64,000 nucleotides of DNA from Brassica napus (Eukaryota; Streptophyta; Magnoliopsida; Brassicales; Brassicaceae): assembly GCF_020379485.1 (NCBI RefSeq), contig NC_063452.1, positions 54,217,377 to 54,281,376 on the forward strand. The letters run 5' to 3'. Each line of letters starts with the position of its first letter. The stretch's first letter is position 1. This document shows, piece after piece, positions 14,355-26,032 of the stretch. Below the pieces are notes generated by a model that searched no databases, was not told the DNA's origin, and was given only the letters and a program-made list of their open reading frames with translations. The translations under genes and the position numbers were made by a program.

Positions 14355-16523
14355 AAAAATTGAGAAATCAGTTTTTTATATTATTTTATCAATTTATAAG
14401 GGGTAAACCATAATCAATGTCTTTGAGATTTTAAAAAGTGCTTGTAACATTCCGTTTATACTTGTGATATTTTTTTATATTAATATAATATATATCAACA
14501 TTTAGTAATGTATATTCTTTCTTTAAGTCTAGATTAGTTAGTCATATGAGTGTATATTTACCATTTAATAAAAAAACTTTTTTGATCATTTTCCTCTTTG
14601 GATATTCTTTTTGGTGGAAAAAAATTAAAAAGAGCTATCTTAGAAAATTTCTCTTTTTGTAAAACCAATAAAATACAGAATATTAAAAACAGTAAAAATC
14701 TAAATTTAATAAAAAATTTAAACCAAACAGTAAATATATAAACCAAAACTAAAACCAAAATATGAAAGTCGAAAACACAGTTTAAAAATGAAAAACCAAT
14801 ATTTAACTATCTAAAACCCAAAAACTAAAACCAGAAACTACTAAAGCAATCGAAGTATAGGTTTGTCTAATTTTATGTGATGTAGAACTTATTTGTATTC
14901 TATTTTTAATTTCATTAAGCCTTCGGATAATGTCTATTAAGTTTTTGGAAAAGACAATAAATCGATCTAGATCCGAGAATTCAAATGTGAATATGATATA
15001 GTTAGACTGTTTAATATGCCGAGATAGGAAACTTATTTGTATTCCTTGATTCATCATCTACAATTATAGGATCGTTTTTAGAATCTTGGTAAAAACAATT
15101 TAAATTACCTATAGATGACTTTAGTAATTGTATTTTTTTTTTTGACATCATATTTGTTTTCTTTGTTAAAACTGTAATGGAAGTTGATATAATTTTGATG
15201 TATATCCATGAGACAAAGGGATGAAACAATAATGGCAGGAGAACAAAGTACATGAATTATAGGAACAGAAAAAAAAATTGTAGCAACAAATGTGGTCCTG
15301 ACGCAAGCTCGTGTGGAACGACTTTCCCTAGGACATCCACTCTTTTTTAGTTATCCTATGTACAAAATTTTCATTTCTGTTATAATCAGTGTTTTTCTTC
15401 CAGGCTCATGAGAAAATCTCCTATCAATGTATTGTAAATGTTTTAAGGCCGAAGTGGGTGAAATGCATAATAAATCTATAACTCCCTCTCCCTTCAAGAA
15501 TCAATGACCAAGAACAGCTTCCGCCGTTGGCCGTTTCTTGTGGTCAGCGTTCAACATTGCCTTTCAAGAACATTAAAGGCGCTAGGATTATTAGTCCTTA
15601 GCCAGTTGCGCTGAAAGTGTAGCAGAGATTGCTTCTTCTTCTCCCAAGCATGATGTCATGTAAGGTAAGTTCAGTCTATTATCAAAGAGTTCACAAAATT
15701 TGAGGTCAACCACGGTGGAATTACATTGAAGCTAAACGTTATACATCTCACCAAATCTCGTTCTTTTCCAATCTAGGGTCCCACGGTTATTAAAAGGAGT
15801 TATTGTAGAGAATATGTTGCTACGAATGAGATACGGAGATGTAGCTGTATAGTTAAAGACTGGTCTGGAAAATATGATGTTTGTTCAAGATAAGCCATTA
15901 AGTGATGATGTTTGGGGTGGAGGTTTGTTTGTCCAACGAAGATAAACGAAACATCAAGATAAGAGCTAAAGGGACGGGGAATTCTAGAAAAAGACAAAAA
16001 CATAAGCCATACAGACATAAGATAATGGATAATTCATTGGTGCCAGAAAGCAAACATGGAGTAGGTAAGTGGAATTTGAGAGCTTTTAGTTACTAAGTCT
16101 TGCATGCTTGGTTTCCTTCTTCTCCTCGCTGACATTAGTTGGGGCACATGCCTCACCAGAAGAACTTGCACAGCAGGTTAAATGTAAGGAAGACTTTGAA
16201 GCAACACTTGCCCCTAGAATTGGTTCGCTATCATCGCCTGCGCTGACTTGGATCTACACGGCAGGTGCTACAGTTTGCAGGACAGCAGGAGAGACTACCT
16301 AAGTGACAGATATGGTCTGCTTTTCGTTGTGAAATTGTAGTCTGGGACCTTCACTCTGAAGTTGCGGGTTTTGCCAATGGTAACCACAAGACTTTGTTGA
16401 GTTGGCTTCTCATAATGAGCACCCATGTCTCCATTACCTAGCATTCACAACAGGTGCTACAGAGACTACACAACAGCGGACGTGAATTAAGAATAGTTAA
16501 AGTGACCTGAAAATAGTTGTCAG
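14355..16523. other. Helitron interior, mostly non-coding
   Basis: AT-rich from 14355 to about 15280. Between about 15900 and 16330 the minus strand has an uneven mixture of short open stretches with basic runs that could be the decayed C-terminal tail of the RPA-like gene, but I cannot assign exons with confidence. Confidence 0.35.
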
Positions 16524-17636
16524 TTAAATCTGAGCCTGCCTTCCCGTGAGCTCAAGACCAGCATCGCCAAGTAGCACAAAACTGGCCTTATCGTCATTGT
16601 CATAGACAGACAGCTCAGTGCGGTACCTATAATAAAGAACAAACAACTTAGAATAAAAGGCTACTCGATGCAGAAATGTAAGGATAGGGATAGATTACTT
16701 TGCAACTCCAGTAGCCTTCACATTTCCACATTTTGGGCATATCAATGAAGTCGGACCTCTGTTCACTTTAGTTTGGCAGTCACTGCCTGCAATGTAGTAC
16801 CAGTTAGAGTCCCTCTCAACATCATCAATGGTACCTGCCAGAAATTCGTAAACAGTTAGCATTAAACCTTGTAAGTATGTATGGTTATTTGTTCTAGAAA
16901 GTGCCTTAGTGGGTTCATGTTTCGAAAACGCAAAGATCTAAGCAACAGTCATTTTCGCAACCTTGGTGACCTCTGACGCATTAGCTACGGCAGAAACGTC
17001 TGGGTTTGAGCCAACCTTATACATATAGTTTGAATCAGATGGAGTTTACAACAATAAATTTGAATGAGACCGGATTGTACACAAGGAGAGATACTCATTT
17101 GTGGGAGGTACATGTTTATCAATGTAGCTGAGGGCAACGTTCCATGTGGCTTTGAAAGATGGGTTAACAAATGGAATATAGAAAAGATAGCTAAGGTCTG
17201 GCCAACAAATAGGGAGTCAATGTTTATACCATACACTAACTAATAAGAAGGAAATTGATTACCTCCAATATGTTTAGTATTTGCGGTTGTCACTAAAAGG
17301 ACGTAGGAGTTTCAAGGGTGTCACTGAATTTGCAGTAGAACTCATTCGTGGCCTTGTCCCACAAGTAAACATTCATCACAGTTCTGTTTGTTGACTGGGA
17401 GATAGAGGCCAGGAAGTGGACCAATCCCATACTCGTTAAAAATTGGGGATAAGCATTCATACCTGTTCATGGATGAGCAAGAGCTCTAACCCAATAAAGG
17501 TCCGACCTTTAGCAAAGTTTCTAGCCTCCCAGAAATTGACTAACCGAAAACGGAGTCAAGATTTGGCTGGTCCCCGTGGCGACGGTAGACATGCTGGTGG
17601 TGACGCTGTGACGGGAGACTTACCAGTGGATTTCAT
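16524..17636 (-). pseudogene. Replication protein A large-subunit-like pseudogene, copy 1
   Basis: Starting at the ATG at 17634-17636, minus-strand exons give in order: a DUF223/OB-fold part (FWEARNFAKGRTFIGLELLL, near 17460-17530), a second OB-fold part (VMNVYLWDKATNEFYCKFSD, near 17330-17380), a stretch with SYIDKHVPPTNEYLSL near 17100, and the zinc-binding C-terminal domain (SNWYYIAGSDC, then CPKCGNVK, near 16700-16840, followed by YRTELSVYDNDDKASF near 16600). RPA binds single-stranded DNA; many plant Helitrons carry RPA-like genes. In-frame stops interrupt several exons, so this copy is dead. It has the same orientation as the Helitron, and its first exons are repeated at 18025-18683. 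Confidence 0.7.
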
Positions 17637-19073
17637 GGCAGTAGCTGTAGCTTCTTTAGTGAAGTTTTTCAATTAAGGTTGATTGAAGATCAGATGGAGC
17701 ACTTTATATATAAGGAGATATAATGAGAGATGGAACGAAACCATTTAAGATGACTTAGATTGATGAATTGTGGGTTACTGTAACAGAGAAGTGAAGAATT
17801 TGATTGGTGACTACAACATGAGATAGTCGGATAAGAACGAAAAATTATGCTTCAGACCCTTGAGGCATTTGGGCTTAATCCGGTTGTTTAAAATGCTAAG
17901 AAACCCAAAAGTAAAAGACCAGTTTCGACGATGACGTGGCAAAAAGATGATTTATGATAGGTTGATTTTTCTAGCTGACGTGAACATCCTGAGAGTTGAG
18001 TATATCTCCTTTTTAATATTGTTAGCATTAGCTACGGCAGAAACGTCTGGGTTTGAGCCAACCTTATACATATAGTTTGAATCAGATGGAGTTCACAACA
18101 ATAAATTTGAATGAGACCGGATTGTACACCAGGAGAGATACTCATTTGTGGGAGGTACATGTTTATCAATGTAGCTGAGGGCAACGTTCCTTGTAGTTTT
18201 GAAAGATGGGTTAACAAATGGAATATAGAAAAGATAGCTAAGGTCTGGCCAACAAATGAGGAGTCTATGTTTATACCATACACTAACTAATAAGAAGGGA
18301 ATTGATTACCTCCAATATGTTTAGTATTCGCGGTTGTCACTAAAAGGACGTAGGAGTTTCAAGGGTGTCGCTGAATTTGCAGTAAAACTCATTCACGGCC
18401 TTGTTCCACAAGTAAACATTCATCACAGTTCTGTTTGTTGACTGGGAGATAGAGGCCAGGAAGTGGACCAATCCCATACTCGTTAAAAGTTGGGGATAAG
18501 CATTCATACATGTTCATGGATGAGCAGGAGCTCTAATCCAATAAAGGTCCGACCTTTAGCAAAGTTTCTAACCTCCCAGAAATTGACTAACCGAAAACGG
18601 AGTCAAGATTCGGCTGGTCCCCATGGCGACGGTAGACATGCTGGTGGTGATGCTGTAACGGGAGACTTACCGGTGGATTTCATGGCAGTAGCTGTAGCTT
18701 CTTTAGTGAAGTTTTTCAATTAGGGTTGATTGAAGATCAGATGAAGCACTTTATATATAAGGAGATATAAGGGGAGATGGAACGAAACCATTTAAGATGA
18801 CTTAGATTGATGAATTGTAGGTTACTGTAACGGAGAAGTGAAGAATTTGATCGGTGACTACAACATGAGATAGTCGGATAAGAACGGAAAATTATGCTTC
18901 AGACCCTTGAGGCATTTGGGCTTAATCGAGCTGTTTAAAATGCTAAGAAACCCAAAAATAAAAGACCAGTTTCGACGATGACGTGGCAAAAAGATGATTT
19001 ATGATAGGTTGATTTTTCTAGTTGACGTGGATATGATGAGAGTTGAGTATATCTCCCTTTTAATATTGTTAGA
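16978..19073. repeat. Tandem direct repeat of the Helitron 5' end, 2 x 1047 bp
   Basis: 16978-18024 and 18025-19073 align over their full length with scattered substitutions. Each unit contains the N-terminal exons of the RPA-like gene, its TATA-like sequence and the Helitron 5' terminal sequence. The inner terminus has lost the leading TC; the outer one keeps it. Confidence 0.92.
18025..18683 (-). pseudogene. Replication protein A-like pseudogene, truncated copy 2
   Basis: The tandem repeat carries the ATG (18681-18683), the DUF223/OB-fold exon and the following OB-fold exon, but stops at the repeat junction before the zinc-binding C-terminal domain. It shares the in-frame stop after FLGG-type sequence with the first copy, so the gene was already broken when the repeat formed. 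A TATATATAAGG-like stretch lies upstream near 18750-18760. Confidence 0.65.
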
Positions 19074-20409
19074 TTATATTTAAAATTATCCAAAAACCTT
19101 GAATAATGTTTTGATCATAAGCTGTGAATTTTATTGAATATTGTTTCTGATAATACTGGGGAGGGGTTTTCGTGGTCCCATCAGCTAAATCAGGAGATCA
19201 CGTCAGGATTTCTTGATTTTTAATTGAAGTCTATTTCTGGGTTTCATGATGCATCGATTCTTTCGTGGACGGAGTCACGGAGGTCGGTTAATAATGTCGG
19301 TAGTAGATTCATCAAATTATTTTTTTACTATTGAAAAGAAAATGTGACGTTCATTTCTGCAATCTCATCGGTGTCTCTTATTTGTGTTTCCTGAAAAGCC
19401 CAATTGGAGTCTACTAGAAATGAGACGCCCAAATAGAAAAGGCTGAAGAATATTTATGACAGACGTAATACAGAGTAGTAAGCTTTTAGTTGCAAGTTAC
19501 TTGAGGTTTCGATTTTAGACAAATATTCAAATCGAATCGTGACTTCTCACTTGCCTTACATGTCTACACACAAATTATCCTCACTCTTGAAATGAAATCA
19601 AGATTTTTGCTCATTCAACTGTTACACTCATCTTAGCAACATTATATTTATTGCCACCTTCCATATTTTGAACCTTCAAAGCTTTAGCATGGGAACACTG
19701 CTGGGCAACATCGTAGAGAGAATTTTTTTTTTTTTTTTTTTTTGCACTTGGTCTGTGGCACCTCTTTAACTATTTTCTCTGCATCCAAAATCATACATAT
19801 CATGTACATGTTTCCTCTTTCAAAACCAAGATATTTAGTGTCTCTCTTGATCATTATAATCTCCTACTAGCTTTTCATTTCTTTGGGACTCAAGAATCCC
19901 CAACCTTTTAACACTCCTGCATCTCCCTCACTTTCAATAATGTATATGTAGTTTTTGACATAATATTTAACAAAAGAAGACCAATGGAACATAAGGACCT
20001 CAACAACTTAATTGCACTCGCCGTCGCGGAACAACTCTTTCTCTTCCAGTTCCGCACGTCCGACCATATGGGCGTTAAGAGCATGATTATCCGGGTTGCT
20101 TAGGTAGGTTGCTTAAATTAATTTTGATTAAAAAAAAATACCTTTTAATTCAAGAGCATGCTCTTAATTAGGAACAATAAGACCATGATTAACTGGATTC
20201 TTAGAGTTGGGTTCTTAGCTGAGTGGAAAGCCGAAGTTAATGCTCTAAGATAGGTCGCTTATCTCCTCCTCTCTCTCATCTCTATCTCTATCTCTCTCCC
20301 CACTTCCTGAAATCAGTCGATTTCGATTCCAAAATGTCGTGATTGATCTCTTCTCCTGGGATGATCTCGTCGTCGTCGTCTTTGATCGTCTCGAGGGATA
20401 GGGATTGGG

Positions 20410-20540
20410 TTCGATCGCCTCACCGTGTACGTCACCGTCTTCTCCTCCTCGCCGCCGTCCTTGTTCTGATCCAAAAGCTCCTTCACCGGAACGCTAATCT
20501 CTCCGACGGGCTTATCGCCGAGTATGGGACGATCAGCCAC
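20410..20540 (-). pseudogene. Captured fragment of a SRC2-like C2-domain gene
   Basis: Minus-strand reading ILGDKPVGEISVPVKELLDQ, then EKTVTYTVR, corresponds to the end of the C2 domain in SRC2-type proteins (the GEVxVPVKELLD and VTYxVR landmarks). C2 domains bind calcium and phospholipid. Only this piece is present; the upstream domain and downstream tail are missing, and it lies inside a transposon, so it is a captured fragment. GC content is higher than in the surroundings, as expected for host coding DNA. Confidence 0.6.
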
Positions 20541-20666
20541 GATCTCGATGACTAAGATGAGGCTTTAACTTAGTTAGTAAAGAGATATTCTACAAATCTT
20601 ATTGATAGTTTCGTGTTGTGGCTTTTGTAAATCTTATTGATGGTTTCGACAGAACCGAGCCTTCAC

Positions 20667-20792
20667 ATGGAGGTAGAGGGAGAAGATGAGTTCAGGGAAG
20701 AGTATGTTTTCCCCTTCTGCTCAGACTATTTTGATATCGTCTCTCTCTGCTGCCACATAGACGAAGATCATCCCATGGACACTATCAAAGGG
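20667..20792 (+). pseudogene. Captured Di19 zinc-finger exon
   Basis: Reads EVEGEDEFREEYVFPFCSDY, then FDIVSLCCHIDEDHPMDTIK, ending at a GT donor. This closely matches the zinc-finger exon of Drought-induced 19 (Di19) proteins. The first zinc-ligand cysteine is replaced by Phe (VFPFC instead of the usual CPFC), so the finger could not fold normally. Di19 proteins are nuclear stress-response factors. The exon lies within the Harbinger-type element together with an unrelated C2 fragment. Confidence 0.75.
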
Positions 20793-21224
20793 GTAAACAT
20801 CTCTTCCGTATTATTCTGCAATATCAAAAATCTAATAAATGTCTTATCACATGGTTCTTAGTAGATTAGGCAAACAACAAGAGAAAATCAAATTGTAATT
20901 AAATCCATCATGTCCGAAAATCATTGACATAGAGAACCAAGAATGGAGAAAAGTTTCCGTCTTTAAGGCATTTGAATCTTTGATTCTTGATTTTCAACAA
21001 GACATACAAAAAACTTGTTTTTGGTAAAACGTTGTTTATTACATATCTCCAACTTTTATTACATATCTCCATGTTCCTTCTGATCCCATTTATGTTTGTC
21101 GTGTTACCACAAGAATGGAACACACTTTTAGTAGTCCTATCTCTTTTTCAAGTCTCTGTTTTGTTATTTTTTGTAGTTGTGCCATCTCTGATTGTTTGCT
21201 TTTTGTTTATGATGGAAATGCAGA

Positions 21225-21255
21225 TAACTTCTTGGGGTTTGAGGAGGTGGTCTTC
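21225..21255 (+). pseudogene. Second Di19 fragment (DNFLGFEEV)
   Basis: An AG acceptor is followed by codons for DNFLGFEEV, the sequence that in Di19 directly precedes EGED. Here it lies downstream of the exon it should precede, so the captured gene was rearranged or captured twice. The coding stretch continues open to about 21303 but I do not recognise it. Confidence 0.5.
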
Positions 21256-21823
21256 TTATTCCCTGGAGGATGGCCGGAGTCTCGAGAGATTGCCGGATTC
21301 TAACAAGTGAGTACTCTTCTTCTCTTCTCCTCTCTTGCCGTATGTTTTGTGTATTGAATGGTCTCCTTTGAAGAACATAATATTGGCAAAAGTCTAAATA
21401 TTTTGTTATCAAGTGAATACTAGTTTTACATTAATATGAAGAATAATGAAACTACTTTTAGATACCAAATTTGGAAATGGAGTTTTTTACTTATACCCAA
21501 TTAAGAACCTTGCAATGGACCACTTAAATGTTTGGGTTTTTTAACCTTGTCTCTTAATTCACTTTTTGTGCTTGAAAGCATTAAAAAAGTAATAAGAACC
21601 CCTAACATGGGTATTTACAATAATCATGCTGTAAGAGCCGCTACCATTTGATGCTACGACTCATGGTTTTTGTCTCTTTGATCACAACACTCTTGGGAAT
21701 TTTTACCACTGGTATTACTTTATTACCGAAAAAACAGAGACCGCTCTAAAAACAGTGCATAGTTCGAAACGATATAAAACAATAACAAATCCAAAAGACA
21801 TCAAATAGAAAAACATACTGATA

Positions 21824-22980
21824 TCACTCCATCCAAAAGTAATCGTTGTCTTTATCCCTCATCACTGTGTTCATGTACCCCATCATTCTCTCGTGTGTTG
21901 CAGTAGCGTAAGAAAGTAGTGAAGTCATATCTATCATCTCAGCTTGAGGAGGACGAGGCACCGGTTCCATCCACCGTGGGACCACGAATGGGCAAAACGA
22001 GATACAAACTCTAAAGTTCAAGTGTAAATTTGATGATGATCTTGGATGCCATATTGTATCCACGCTCTTCTTACATACAAAATGGTCAATGAGACAATCT
22101 TGATGACCATCATTAGATGCATTCCTAAGGATTGTGTAGTTTCGTTTCCGCAGGTTACATGATACCCCATGATAATCCCGTTGACTCCATAGATAAACAA
22201 TACCAATATCAAACGGATTCATTGCCAACGGTGCATAGTTACTGATAATCGGGAAGCCTACTTCCCACAAAAGATGCCAAGTGTCGTCATCATTGTTCAG
22301 CCTCCAAATCTTCAAAACAGTTTCTTTGTATCGAGCTAATGATCTGAGATACATGACAAAGCCTCCTGATATAGTCAAGGTTCGTTAGTAGTCCTTGTTG
22401 TAATCCGGATAGTCTGGTAATTGGACAACCCGGAATTGATCGGATTCAGAATAGAAATCAAGAGCTACGACTACTCCAGGTTCACTCATAGAACTATAGT
22501 AGATTGTACCATTCAGGTTGATATCACACATGCTGCTGATGCAATAAGGATAGTAGTCTACTTTGGAAGTCCAGATCCCTGTCTCCGAGGAATACAGAAA
22601 CACACTCAAATGATTATTTGTGGATTGGACAGTATCTAACCTAACCACTTTAAAGCTTATAACGACACCGTCCTCGTCCAAACGAGTCACCAAACAAGCC
22701 ACACTAGAATTAGCACCTTTCGGATCAGATGGAGGTGGAGGGATTTCGACCCACTGCTGTGAAACTGGATTGCCCACGTAGCAGTAAGCATTATCAGAGT
22801 CGTTTCTAAGCAAAACCAGTCCACTGGAAGAAGTCACATAGTCAATATCACTGATATGATAGCGTTTGAAAGAAGGTGGGATGAGTGAAGCTGGAGATTT
22901 TGGAAGATCCCATGTTTTGCATCCATGAAACCCTATGAGCTCGTATGGTCCGTACAAGAGCGACCATGATGAAGAGGAGG
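21824..22980 (-). pseudogene. F-box associated-type protein, truncated pseudogene, copy 1
   Basis: The minus strand encodes the C-terminal kelch-like/F-box-associated region of a Brassicaceae F-box protein: SFKRYHISDIDYVTSSSGLV, VSQQWVEIPPPPSDPKG, YSSETGIWTS, then FRVVQLPDYPDYNKDY, a TAA stop (22385-22387), and the rest from RTLTISGGFVMYL to the end near 21824. The paralogue at 60762-62115 has AAA (Lys) at this stop. The N-terminal F-box is missing: the homology ends at 22980, where a MITE begins. F-box proteins recruit substrates to SCF ubiquitin ligases; without the F-box and with the stop this copy is not functional. Copy 2 (48102-49218) has the same stop and truncation. Confidence 0.85.
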
Positions 22981-23336
22981 AGTGTATTCAATAAGAGATG
23001 ATTTGTATCAAAATGACAAATCCCTTGTTATTGAGATATGAATTTTAAAAACTCATTTAAAATTTAGTGTTATCTAACTTGACATTTTATAAATTACTCT
23101 GAAATCCATTGTTATTGAAAATATTTTAAGTTGTGAAGTTTTCAAATTTTCAAGTGATTTTAGAGTGTTTGGGTGGAGTTTCTTAGTTAAAAAAAATAAA
23201 AAATCAAATTTCATGGTTTTAAGTGATACTCTAGAGTGGTTTAACAAAAATCATTTTATCCTCTGCAATTCCTTAAAATCATCTAAAACCTCATTAAAAA
23301 TCAAATCACCTTAAATTTTAGATTGAATACACCCCC
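22981..23336. mobile_element. MITE that truncates the F-box gene, copy 1
   Basis: Terminal inverted repeats GAGTGTATTCAAT at the left and ATTGAATACACCCC at the right enclose about 356 bp of AT-rich non-coding sequence. The left end abuts F-box codons. The sequence beyond the right end is not F-box DNA, so the insertion was accompanied or followed by deletion. The identical arrangement at 49219-49574 shows it predates the segmental duplication. Confidence 0.7.
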
Positions 23337-24345
23337 TAAACTTTTAGATCAATAAATTGAGAGGAGGGACTAGACCACGTTGTTTTAAAGAAAAAAGCCG
23401 GATTTTATAGAATTTCCAGTGTATATCTCCAATATTTTTTTTTCTAAAATAGAAAAATAAATCATAGAAGTGGATTTACCCAATATACTACTCTATAATA
23501 GAAATCTTATATTTTTAAAGAAATATATAGAGAAATTCTACTTTTGGTTTTATATTTAGAATTTGAAATAACATTTCTTTATTTCTCTTAAAAATAGAAG
23601 AATTCTATTAAAAAAACATATAGAAGCAAATCTCACTCTATAATAGAATTTGTCTATTTTATAGAAAATTATAAAGAAGAACATAAAGTTGGATTCAAGA
23701 TAGTTTTAATAATATAAATCCACACAATGCGAACACAATGAACCTAACTAAAATGAATCACTACATAAATAATTAAAGTCCAAAATTAATATGATGTTTA
23801 AAGCTATTTTGTTTTAACTTGTAAATAATACTTTGGTTATAATTGGTTGGACGACAAAGATAAATTCTTTGTTGTATAGTTTAGGTTAGACGCATTTGTT
23901 TTAGCTATATATTTGTTATAGCTATTAAAAAAATTATAGACATTTTTTAAAATTCAAAGTGAACAAGGTTCTTACAACTATTTTCAGTATTTTTTATAAA
24001 AATAGTCTAAAGCATAATTGATACTTTAAAGGTTGTAAATAAAATTTATATTGGAAGTTATCAAATAAAAGCTTATTTTTCTATTGGATACCAACCATAA
24101 AAATGGTAGAATTAATTATTATTTTTGCCACACAAACAAGTATATTTGAGATGGTAGATTTTGAATCCAGAATGCTTAGCACCTATCCAAATTCGCTGTA
24201 ACTTGTGCTTAAGACACGATGATGTGGGTCTGAAAAAATACATCATCTTTTCTCATTCAGCTGTTACACTCATCTTCCATTTATTCATCTACGCAAAGTT
24301 ATATTTATTGCCACCTTCCATAATCTGAACCTCCAAAGCTAGAAC
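23337..24345. other. AT-rich intergenic, possibly more MITE sequence
   Basis: No exon recognised. CTCTATAATAGAA-type motifs recur in both orientations between 23495 and 23660 and hint at another small AT-rich element. The part near 23715-23790 resembles 62265-62330 upstream of the third F-box gene. Confidence 0.4.
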
Positions 24346-24950
24346 ATGGGAACATTAGTGGGTCACGTCATACCGTTTTTTTTTTCTTCTTTGCACTTGG
24401 TCTATGGCACCTCTTTAACCACATCAAACTATTTTCTCTTCATTCAAAATCATACATATCATGTACATGGTTTCCCTTTCAAAACTAAGATATCTAGAGC
24501 TCTCTTGATCATTGTAGGCTCCTCGCTTTTTTTATGTCTGTGGATCTCTTCCTGGTCAAAAGAATCACCAACCATTTGATCCCAGTGACAAACACAAAAC
24601 TATCCCCATAACTTTGAGCACTCCTGCATCTCCGTCACCTTCATAACCTATGCGGCTTTGGCCATCATTTTTTAACAAAACTAGACCAATGGCTCATAGG
24701 GACGTCATCAACTTAATGGTAGCACTCGCCTTCGCGTAATAGCTCTTTCTCTTCCATTTCCACTCGTCCGACAACACAGGCGTTGATTGCCACTACCATT
24801 ACAACTCGTGGTTTTTGTATCTTTGGTCAAACACTCTTGGCGATTGCCTTACCAACACTCTTGCATGCATGCTTTGGACACAATGTTTGGTTTCAAAGGA
24901 TTTGATTTCCACACGTTGAAGAAGGTACATATACAATTAGATGCTAAGCA
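24346..24950 (+). pseudogene. DUF716 (TMEM45-like) pseudogene b
   Basis: Starts MGTLVGHVIP, the usual DUF716 N-terminus. With frameshifts, the family blocks follow in order: HLFN-type and YHVHGFPF sequence, HNFEHSCISVTFITYAALAI near 24612-24670, then LALAFA and LFLFHFHSSD near 24730-24780. Stops and frame changes between the blocks show that it is dead. It is paralogous to pseudogene a, so the ancestral locus already had two DUF716 copies flanking the F-box gene before the larger duplication. Intact DUF716 proteins are about 280 residues with several membrane helices. Confidence 0.6.
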
Positions 24951-25300
24951 TCGAACGTAAATATACAATTGGTTAATATTCAGTATAGCTGGTTTCTGGT
25001 GAGTGTAACCATCTTTGCAATGTGGTTTGATATTATTTTGCAAAGAATTTATGGTGAGAAAATTGAATATTCTAAGCTTCGGACAAAGACATCAAAATCA
25101 TGATGACTAGCTTGAGAATCATGGCTGCTGGAAAAGTACCAACTTCTAATAATGTTTTCGTATTCCAATTCAGAGAGCTTGATCATGTGAATTTAAACTT
25201 AATTCTGTATTTATTAAAATGACACTAGATAGGAGACGATCCATTAAAATGACACTTAATTTGGATTTGAGCCAAAAGTAAATCGATTCTTTTGTTGTAA

Positions 25301-25790
25301 GAGCATCTTTATCCTACGTACCTAATGGGTTTCTTAATTTATTTTTAATAGTATTTATAGAGTTAATTTTGGTAAGAAACTTGATTAAGAACCTTGAGAC
25401 TTTTTCTCCCTCCATTGCAAATTTCTTATTTTAGGTTTCTTAAAAAAATAAATGTTAAACATTTTTTACTAAAATTTTATTTTTTTATTACATAGAACAT
25501 AATAAAAGATAACATTTTAAACATAGATTTTTAAATTAATACATGAAAACAAAGATTAGTAAAAAAAACGAGAATTATCTGAATGAAGCATTCGAGCTCA
25601 GTTGTTGTATTCATCACGTCCAAATTTAAACCATACATGTTCAACTAAATCATCTTTCAGTTGTTGATGCATTTATCTATCACGAATTGTAGTTCGAACA
25701 CCCATTATATTGGCGATATTTGTAGGGATATCTGTAGAATACATGAGATCCACATGTGAACTTTCGTTGTCTTCTCCTTGTTGGAACTCC
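25301..25790. mobile_element. Truncated PIF/Harbinger element, copy C
   Basis: Begins GAGCATCTTTATCC after TAA (25298-25300) and aligns with 51559 onward, including the C-terminal transposase codons (EFQQGEDN, then SSHVDLMYSTDIPTNI, minus strand). Homology stops near 25790, where unrelated sequence begins. It is the same insertion as the full element at 51559-60531, inherited through the duplication and then cut short. Confidence 0.8.
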
Positions 25791-26032
25791 TTAGCATCCA
25801 TTCTGACTTGTGAGCTTCGGACAAGCGCTTGAAGATGACTTATCTCTATCTCCAATTCAGTCACGATATATAGTTAGGGCTCACATGGTTGGGATTAATT
25901 ATTATGGGCTTTAGTTAATTAATGTTGTTTTGGGCTTTTACGTTTTATCTAGATTAGGGTTTGTCGTGTCTTTATTTAAGAAAGTCACTAGATTGTGCGG
26001 ATATTTATTTTCGGGCGGGTGAGTTTACACTA
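25791..26032. other. Unassigned sequence at the duplication edge
   Basis: The minus strand has a short open stretch (TELEIEISHLQALVRSSQVR) fused in frame to the truncated transposase. I do not recognise it. From 25870 the sequence is non-coding. Confidence 0.3.

Larger units (their letters stand above)
20079..21631. mobile_element. Harbinger-type element carrying host gene fragments
   Basis: The ends GAGCATGATTAT and, inverted, CAGCATGATTATTG form short inverted repeats, flanked by TAA on both sides (20076-20078 and 21632-21634), the PIF/Harbinger target. Copy 2 of the duplication shows the corresponding empty site near 47868-47875. The element has no transposase; it holds a C2-domain fragment and two Di19 zinc-finger fragments. 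A second TIR-like start after another TAA lies at 20181 (GACCATGATTAACTGG), so the left end may be doubled or nested. Confidence 0.75.
19689..21749 (+). pseudogene. DUF716 (TMEM45-like) membrane protein pseudogene a, split by a transposon
   Basis: Plus-strand remnants of a DUF716 protein, recognisable by comparison with 47488-47989: the start MGTLLGN with a poly-T expanded hydrophobic stretch, then WHLFN-type sequence, and near 19980 the block MEHKDLNNLIALAVA followed by QLFLFQFRTSDHMG. The reading is broken by stops and frameshifts. A Harbinger-type element (20079-21631) is inserted at a TAA after HMGV; the gene resumes with RYHLMLRLMVFVSLITTLLG and ends at 21749. DUF716 proteins are multi-pass membrane proteins of poorly known role. 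Its place beside the At5g19875-like and PER58-like genes fits Arabidopsis At5g19870, from memory. Confidence 0.65.

Noticed and set aside
22385..22957. 190-codon frame as a stand-alone gene
   Set aside because: The paralogue at 60762-62115 shows that it is the middle of an F-box protein, cut by a MITE at the start and a stop at the end.
25980..26020. Possible Helitron 3' end (CTAG followed by a GGGCGGG stretch)
   Set aside because: No convincing stem-loop at the right distance from CTAG and no partner 5' end nearby.
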